Shown here: positions 49,601-58,600 of the stretch, in pieces
Layout of the letters: every line of letters starts with the position of its first letter
Position numbering within the stretch: the first letter of the stretch is position 1
NCBI GenBank assembly: GCA_963678675.1
Contig: OY783199.1
Location: 21,266,909 to 21,330,908, forward strand
Direction: 5' to 3'
DNA from: Xiphydria camelus
Taxonomy: Eukaryota > Arthropoda > Insecta > Hymenoptera > Xiphydriidae
Length of the DNA stretch: 64,000 bases
Notes under the pieces: model-generated
Seen by the model: only the letters and a program-made list of their open reading frames with translations
The model's database searches: none
What the model was told of the DNA's origin: nothing
Position numbers and translations under genes: made by a program

Positions 49601-52600
49601 ATTCAGCGACAATTGGGCCATTTTCCCCGCAGTTAAACCGCTAAACGTGACCATCGCCAACAAAGAAACCCATTTGTCGGCCCTCCGCACTTATGACATC
49701 ATGTGTTCCACTTTCGGATCCCGTCCCGAGGCCGTGATCACCTGGTGGAAGGGAACTCACCAGGTCAAACACATGGCGAGAAATGTGAATATTCCGGTTC
49801 GCTCGACCCCCGCTCGAACTTTCGTCGAGCACACCGCGCGTACTAAGCTCTTCGTAGTTTGCAGAGAATTCAAACAACACGGGAAGCGTCTTGAGTTACG
49901 TTCCAATTATCGAGGACGACGGGAAGCACTTGACCTGTCGGGCTGAGAATCCCCTGGTGCCCGACAGTGCTCTGGAAGACAGATGGCGGCTTGTCATTCA
50001 TTGTAAGAGCCGATACGATCCTGAGAGGCATATCTCGCGGCGATCCAAGCTATTTCAGGGGTTCAGAGCGAATTTGGTATTTCAGACGCGCCGATAGTTA
50101 CCATTAAGCTAGGCTCCAAATTAAACCCGAAAGAAATAAACGAGGGCGACGACGTTTACTTCGAGTGCATCATCAAGGCTAATCCGAAGGAGCACAGGCA
50201 GTCGTGGTTCAAAGACGGCAAAGAGTTGCATCAGAATGTCACAGCCGGCATCCTTCTTCCGAGTGGTCTCAGTCTCGTTCTGCAGAGCGTGACGAGAAGA
50301 TCGGCCGGGAGGTACTCCTGTCTGGCGGCTAATATGGAGGGAAAAGCCTCCAGTAAACCCGTCACTCTCGAAGTCATGTGTAAGTTTCGCGCGACTCGAT
50401 CGATGGGAAGCTTCAGCTGGCGTCGACTAGGGAGAGACAAAAAATTCTTCCATTTCGAACGGTCTATATACCTGCCTACTGTGCTCGTTGAATAAATTAT
50501 TTCTATCGAACGAAATTTATTCGGTGAAAAATTGGTAGAGTGTTTTTTCGAAGAGTAAATTAATATTTGAGAAACCAATATTTCTGGGTAAAATTTACCA
50601 AATTATATCAATATAGGCTCAATGGAATCTTGATCCTGAAAATAAGTAATGAACATATCCTTAAATGTCGAAAAAGCCCAAGTTCCAGAAATATCGACAC
50701 CCCTCGAACAAGTATAAATATCCAGTGAGAAATGGATCGTCGATCAACATAGAAACGATGTCATATCGACGCCGATCGACGACCCATTTCTCACTGGGAC
50801 AATACGCGGAGTAAAGACGGCTTCTCGAGTTTCACTGTCAGGCGGAAGCTTCGATTTCTTTTATTGGGTTGTCAACTAATTGTAAGTGATTGCGGATTTT
50901 ATCAACAGGTGGTCTTAGCACATTCTTTTGTTTTGTCAACGTGTTCAAAGCACCTAACCTACATTGCTTTCTTGTTGTTTGGACTTCCACCTTTAATTTA
51001 GTACAAAAATTGTATCGATTAGTTATTTAGTTTCGTTTTTATCCCAATTTAAAAATGCTTTGCGTGAAATGAATTTCCTTAAGCTGATGGGGGACCCATA
51101 AATCGAGTTTCTTGACATAGTCAAGCTGTTTTAATTTTTTTCAATGCATGTATGCGATACATTGAGCTTCTCTGCAATCTCACGTGTTGTGCTATGACGA
51201 TCTGAATCGATAATGGCCTTGATATGGGTCTTATCAACTTCAACTGGACGGCCAAATCGTTGCGCATTTTTCAGTGAAAAATCATCAGAACGAAAGGCAA
51301 ACCAATTTTGACACTGTCTTTCATTCAAGGCTTCATTCCAATGTACGGCACATAACTTCTTGTGTGCTTGCGATGCGTTCTTGCCTTTTCGGAAATAATA
51401 CAATAAAATATGTTTGAAATGCGCGTCTTGTCCTTCCATTTTTAAATTGGGATAAAAATGAAACTAAATAACAATCGATACAATTTTTTTACTAAATTAA
51501 AGGTGGAAGTCCAAACAACAAGAAAACAATATAGGTTAGGTGTTTTGAACACGTTGACAAAACAAACGAATGTGCTAAGACCACCTATTGAGAAAATCCG
51601 CAATCACTTACAATTAGTTGCCAACCCAATAGTTCTTGGCGCAAGCCTCTGTCTTGGCTCTTGATTTACACAGAAAGACCGATATTAGTAGATACATTTT
51701 ACTGTATTTACAATAAAAGAGGTACATATAAGGGTTTTTGGATGTTTCTGCTGTACTGAACAATAATTTTTCTTTGGAAACTAGTAAATTGTAATGTAAA
51801 CTGTCACGATTTAATGTTTTTAAAAGACAAATTATCGTACCGCACTGTAAAAACTCTTATGTTCACCTCTGTTATTGTAAATATACTAAAATTTACTGGT
51901 ATCAGACTTTCCGTAGCTCTCGCTTTACACAGAGACTGATACCAAAATAAACTGTATTCACAATAAAAGATTTTCGCATAAAGGGTTTTGGATGTTCCTA
52001 CTGTGCTTAAGAACAATTTTTGTTACAAACTAGTAAATTGTAATGTAAACTCTCACAATTTAATGTTTCAAAAAAAAATTACTGTACCGCACTGTAGAAG
52101 CATTCGAAAACTCTCATGTTCTCTTCTTTTATTGTAAATATAGTAACATTTACTGGTATCAGGTCTTTCCGTGTAGCAACTTTCCGCCTAAAAGGTGAGT
52201 AATTGTTTATCATATCTGAATAGTTTCCGTTTTCTCCGCAACGAGATCAAGAGGCGAAATGCCCCCCGCGTGGGTGATATCTCGTTACAGACAAGCCGAT
52301 CTGCACGGACGGTACGGTAACGCAAGTGGTGGGCGCCCTGAAGCATGAGACCATCTCGCTGTTATGCGCGGTTCAGGCGAAGCCACCGCCCATCGACTTC
52401 CACTGGACCTTCAACAATTCCGGGGAATTGATGAACGTACCGGCGAGCAAGTTTACGCGCAGTAAGCCCCTGCTCTTGTTGGCGAACCACTGGCACGGCT
52501 CCAGGCTGAACTACACGCCGACGAACGACATGGACTACGGAACGGTCGCGTGTAAAGCGGAAAACCGGATCGGGATGCAGAGCATGCCGTGCCTCTTCCA

Positions 52601-55600
52601 GATCATCGTGGCTGGAAGGCCGTATCCGCTGCACAATTGCACGGCGATCCAGTCGAGCGGCTCGTACAGCAACTTATACGGACAAGGCAATTAGAGGCGA
52701 AACATTATTTGATTTTCAGTATCCTCGAGCAAAGGTGTGTACGAACTGTGCTTTTCCGGATATTCGCAGCGGGCGCAGCCGAGGATACCAAGGTTGCGGA
52801 AGCAAGGGAGGCCGATCCGTTGGTCGTCAAGTGCGCGGAGGGCTTCGACGGCGGACTACCCCTTACGAGCTTCGAGCTGGAGGTGTACAGCGAGGAGAAC
52901 ATCTATCGGATCAGTACGTTTTATCTGAACCACACCGAGAAGACTAATTTCGGGGGCCCCGTCTTCGAGGTACCCGGTTTGGAGCCGGGCAGGAACTATC
53001 GGCTCCTTCTGTACGCCGTAAACGCCAAGGGACGCAGCGACCCCGTCGTCCTGGAACCTGTTACGCTGAAAGGCGTCGCGATGTATACGACTGGTGAGTC
53101 GTACGAAATATATTTGTCCTTACTTTGAATTTCTGCTCGGTAGCTTGCTACAGAGCGACTGCATCGTTTCATGCACATATGTATGTATCATGGAGCAGTG
53201 ATACAATGCACGATAGATTATAGGTTTATTAACCCTCCGTGGTAACACGTCCGTACACGGAAAAAAATAATTTCGCAATCATAGCAGAATTATATTTTAC
53301 TGGAAATTTTTTTACCGTCATGACAGAAATATTATCTGTGACAGCAAAAAATATGTCCAATAATAACAAATATAACTGCAATAGCAGTGTAGTTTTTTCG
53401 GTACAAACTCTTGCTATTCTAGCAAATATTTTTACCACTATTGGACATATCTTTTGCGCTGCCGCAGATAATATTTTTATCATGATAACAAAAAGTTCTC
53501 AGCAAAACCTAATTGTCGTTTTTTTTCTTTGTACTATTTCGCTACGGTCAAACATGGGTCAAATTGACCCAACCGATTTTTAAATAATAGTCCAATTTAG
53601 GCCGATAAATTATGGGAACATTTTTCGAATACAGTAGAATATCTAATTACCGTGTGTACGTAAGAAATGAAATGACATATTCGAAAACGATCGTGAATAT
53701 GTACATAGATGCGTGGAAAATGAGCTGCTTCATTGTGTGAAAGTGTTATAACTTCTTTATTTTTGGAGTTTTTCAAATAGTCAACGGATGATTCTCATAA
53801 GATTTGATACTTTGAAGCAATAAATAGTTTCATAGTGCACGTAGCAAAAACGATTTTTTCCGAAGTCCGAAAAAAGTTTATAGTACAAGTTTTAAGAAAA
53901 AGCTATTTATTCCAAGCTCTGACGAAGATCTAGTTATGATTATAAGAGAAAGAAGTACAATCAGCTTCAATGTTGAAGCCTGGATCAACTAGACCCTTGG
54001 TGACTATAGAGGGTTAATCTTCTTATAGTATCGTTGTTTCTACGAATCTCTACGACACAAGAATTCGGTTTTATCATAAAAAATATCCATATTTTTAATT
54101 TTAATTTGTAATCCGTGTATATATTCAATAACATACGATAAAGAAATGGTTTGAAAAAATCATTATTCACAGAGTTATAAATAATGCGTTTCTCTCTACT
54201 AGATTGTGACGTTATCGGAAAGGCAGAGAGACGCACTTATACTACGCAACGAGTGCGAGAGAAATGGTATTACTAGACTATGTCGTAGCTGCATTTTTAA
54301 ATATCGTTTCCCAGTTTAAATAAGGTGGAAAATGAAAAACGAAAAAAATACTAAATAATTCGATAATTCTGTCCAAATTTTTCAAATCTGCCATACAAAA
54401 AATTAATATTAAAACCGAATTACGCGAGCAAGACAAGCTCACACGGGAAGCTGGCCCCTCGTTGCCACGGAAAGCAATAGAAACGAAGGGTCACCTTCCC
54501 GTTTCGATTTACCCCAGTAGTCTCCCCTACAGTAGCTCCTACGAACTTGCACTCAGGTAGGTTACCCATTTTCAAGGGGTGGTCGAGCACAAATCCCCCA
54601 GCAAGCTCAAACTACGTTCAATCTATCATTAACCGTTAAAAACTTCGGCGAACAACCGCTATAAACTCCAGGCGTTTACCGTGAATCTATTTTCGGTATA
54701 GACGCTGATATACCGCGTAACAGAAACATACGCGCGCGCATAAGTAGTTATACACAGTTACATAACCGAGCTTTCCCGACCGGCCCATTCATCGAGCGCG
54801 AGCTCGTCCGTTAATTACTCGTGAAACTTATAATGGCCCTGGTTTCCCCACATATTATGCCGCGACGTAATTACATTTTTTTTTCCAGCTCCACTCACGG
54901 CCGCGTTCTAGGACTTTTGAACGCGAGCGCGCCCGCGCGCTACCCTGAATTAAAATCCCATTGAGCCAAGTCCCTTTCCACGCGGCGGGCACGTCTCATT
55001 CGGAGCACATTTATCGTCTTTAATTTCCATCCTCATGCGTTATTCATGCTGGCTCTGACTCCTCGGCATACGTACGTGTGCGTCCTCGGACCAGCGCGGG
55101 CTCCGCAGCCGTGCGCGCATACGCTGACGCGCTCGGAAGCTCGGGCACGGACGAGCATTTGGGGGGGGGGGGGGGGGTGTTGCGCCGACGGACCCCCAGA
55201 AACAAGAGAGAGAAGGCCGGTATTCTCTCTTAGCCGTGTACAGGGATACACCCCCGCCCCATCCGGCGGCAGGTACGTTAGCAACCCCCGAGGGTTGCTA
55301 ACGAACTAACTCGTTTTCTGAATCCCAAAGAGCCTCGGCGTCTGGTCATCGTTGCGTCGCACGATGGGTGGCCCTCTTAATCCTCACCCTCTTGGACTGC
55401 ACGCTCCGAGCTTCTTTCGACGAGCGACTATTTCGCCGTTCTCTTCCCTTTTTCACTACATACTTCTCGTCGTCATAATTCAATAACGGGGAAAGAAACA
55501 AATCCGGTTTATACCGGGCGGGCGTGTTCCAGAAGTTCCCCGTGCGGAGCCGGAAAATACGGTGCGTTTCTCCCTCTCGCGTGGAACTCGCGTCGTAGAG

Positions 55601-58600
55601 GGGCTGCGACGCGAGTCGTGAATGGAAGCTTACTCTTCGCGCGTGGGTGTTGTTGCGGGCTTTGTTAATTTTAAGAGGTGAAGTGCGTGTCGCGTTGGGC
55701 TATAAGGAAGAGATTAAGAAACGGAGGAATGTTTTCTAATGTGAGGGAGACCGAGGTAGGATAGGTTGCAACAGATTTGATGTTTCATTTTTTCCCTATT
55801 TGACTAAAAATGACAATTAGTATTCAAGAGTTATGTAATACTAGTTTAACGTATCGAGAATGAGACTGTGCTATGTGCCCCACCCTGAGAGAAAAGATCT
55901 AGTTGAATACAAACCTAATAGAAAAATTTATTTAATATAAGTAGGAATTTATTCACGTCGAACAAGTCTATTTGAATTAGATAAATGTTTTGCATATCTT
56001 TTTAATCGAGTACGAACTTAGTAGAACAATTATTTAATTCAAATAGACTTTTGCTCGATGTGAATAAATTGCTCTATTCATCTCAAATACATTTTTCTAT
56101 TAGATTCGTATTGAACCAGACCTTTTCCAGGGTGCACGCCGGGGCATGTTGCATCGGTGCTTGGGCATGTTGAACTACTTATTTTTTGAAGAACTTTTCT
56201 ATACTTATTAAGTTATTAGAATGTAATTAATTAACAAAACTCCTCTAAATACTCTGAAATACAGTTAATATAAATAAAATATTCGTCATGATGAATGTGC
56301 TCACTTTAAATACATTTTCTTTTATAAAACGGACAGGGTTATGCTGATACTGTAGTGCTTTCTACTCCTTGTTGAAAAGAAACTTATAGATCCTTATAAA
56401 ATTCTACAGGAATCCCACACAAGTCCTTAAGGAAACATGATGTGTATTTGAAACAGCAATTCAAGATACCTATCCATTAAAACCTTTGTGAGAAGGATAG
56501 ATCGGAAAATTTATGGGATTCTATGCGCATGTATAAGAAACAGAAAATCCCATGAAGATGAACGTCGCTCTATTGGTAATAACCAATTGGTTGATATAAA
56601 CGCCATTCTATTGGTAATCACCAATTGGGTAAGGTGAAGTGGGGTAAGTGTGTACAAGGGGCAAGTGTGTACCAAGCTCTGAAAATCTCAATATAGCATC
56701 AAATCGGCGCGACATCCATTGGGATATCTTCAAACAACACATTTTTACTTTTATAACCGCACATGATTCGTGCAATAAACTATATAACTGAAAAATTATA
56801 ATTCCATCTTATATGCCACATAGTCAAGTCTTACACCACACCCTCCCCCCCACATCCTCTTAACGGCAGGCACATAGAAAATATGAGCTGCATACGCACT
56901 TACCCCAAAGTCGGGGGAAGTGTGTAGTACGAACATCATATTATTTAAAAAATTGTAAATATTACACTATTAATTTTGACAGGGAACCATTAAAGTTTTT
57001 TAATCAGGAAGGCCTCAAGAGTGTACAGCACCAAAGAGAGTTCAATAAATTTAGTTGTTTAGTTTTTACGACCATCGAAACTTCAACTTGCCGATTTTTA
57101 CTACACGCTTACCCCACTTCACTTAATTACCAATAGAACGGCGTTAATTTTTATGGGATTTTATTTGTTTCAACAAATGCGTATAGAATCCCACAAATTT
57201 TCCGATTTATCCTTCTCGGATTTTAATGGGCGGGTATCTGGAATTGCTGTTTCAAATACACATCATATTTCTGTAAGGAATTGTATGGCATTTATAAAGG
57301 ATTTTATATGGATCTATGGTTTTTTTTTACTATAGGGCTGATAAGGAGCCAAACTAAGATTCAACTAATCCTGTAATTTACCCTACCGCTGGAGAATTAT
57401 TTCTTACAAAAAATTGACGTGTTGCAACCTACCCGTGCTACAATCTGCCTCGTTCTCCTCTATATTCTTCTAAGCTCGATTTGACAGAGCCCTATTGAAA
57501 AGAGCCCACTAGAATAGCTCGAGAGGGACGAATAGGAATTTATTGGATTCTATGAGTGCCTGATATGATAAATAGAGATTTATCGAATTTTATATATATC
57601 CACAAAAAGAAGTAAAGTCCCATAAAGAAAATAAAGATCCGTACGCGCCATTTCATTCGTAATTATTAATAGAATGTTACGAGATTTTCTTTGTTTTCGC
57701 AGATACACATAGGATCCACACCCAGGGAAAAGGTCTAGTTGAATACAAACCTATATATATAATAAAAAAATTTATTTGAGATGAATAAGAATTTATTCAC
57801 ATCGAACGAGTCTATTTGAATTAAAAAATATATTCTCCTAGTTTCACACATACTCGATTAAAAAGATATGTAAAACATTTAGTTAATTCAAATCAACTTT
57901 TGTTCGATGTGAATACATTTCTGTTTATCTCGAATAAATGGTATATTCAGTTCGTCGGTATTCAATTCGACTTTTTCCCTAAGTGCAATACATTTTTATT
58001 CATCCCTCTCGGCTTTTTATTAGTGGGTATTGCTGTGTCAAAAGAATATCAAATTCCCATGGGGATTCTGTGGGAATTTTATAAATTTTGTATGAGAATC
58101 TATGAAAATTTATGATATTTTTTCAATGGAGAGTAGTTTTGCCAAACCTGCGAGAGATCCGACGAAACCCTGCTGAAAATATCCTATAGAAAACGATAGA
58201 AAATTGTAAAAAAGATTCGAAAATATCATAGAATTAGAAGTTCTATCGTTTCTTATAATTTTTACATCGAATACTATGGAAAACAATAAGATCGACATAA
58301 GGTCTGTATGAGTTTCTATAGTGTCTGATATGAAAATTATAAGAAAGGATTGATTTCACACTCTATGGTATGTTTGAATTATTTTAGCTATATTCTATCG
58401 TTTTTTATCGGACATTTTTAGCAGGGAAGTCCTGTAATCAAATGGTATACGGAATATTTAATATTTGGAGATGTCTATGACACACCGTCATCTCGATTTA
58501 GACTTACGGATTGATGTCGATGTGTTTCCCTATAATCAAGTCGATACGATCGACGAAACCAAAAGACCCGAGTGGCAGGTAACACCGAGTATTATGTGCC

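Noticed and set aside
52687..52737. Mini-exon from the TTGATTTTCAG acceptor at 52719
   Set aside because: It would need a 30-nt intron before it or a 35-nt intron after it, and its frame does not reach the FN3 sequence.
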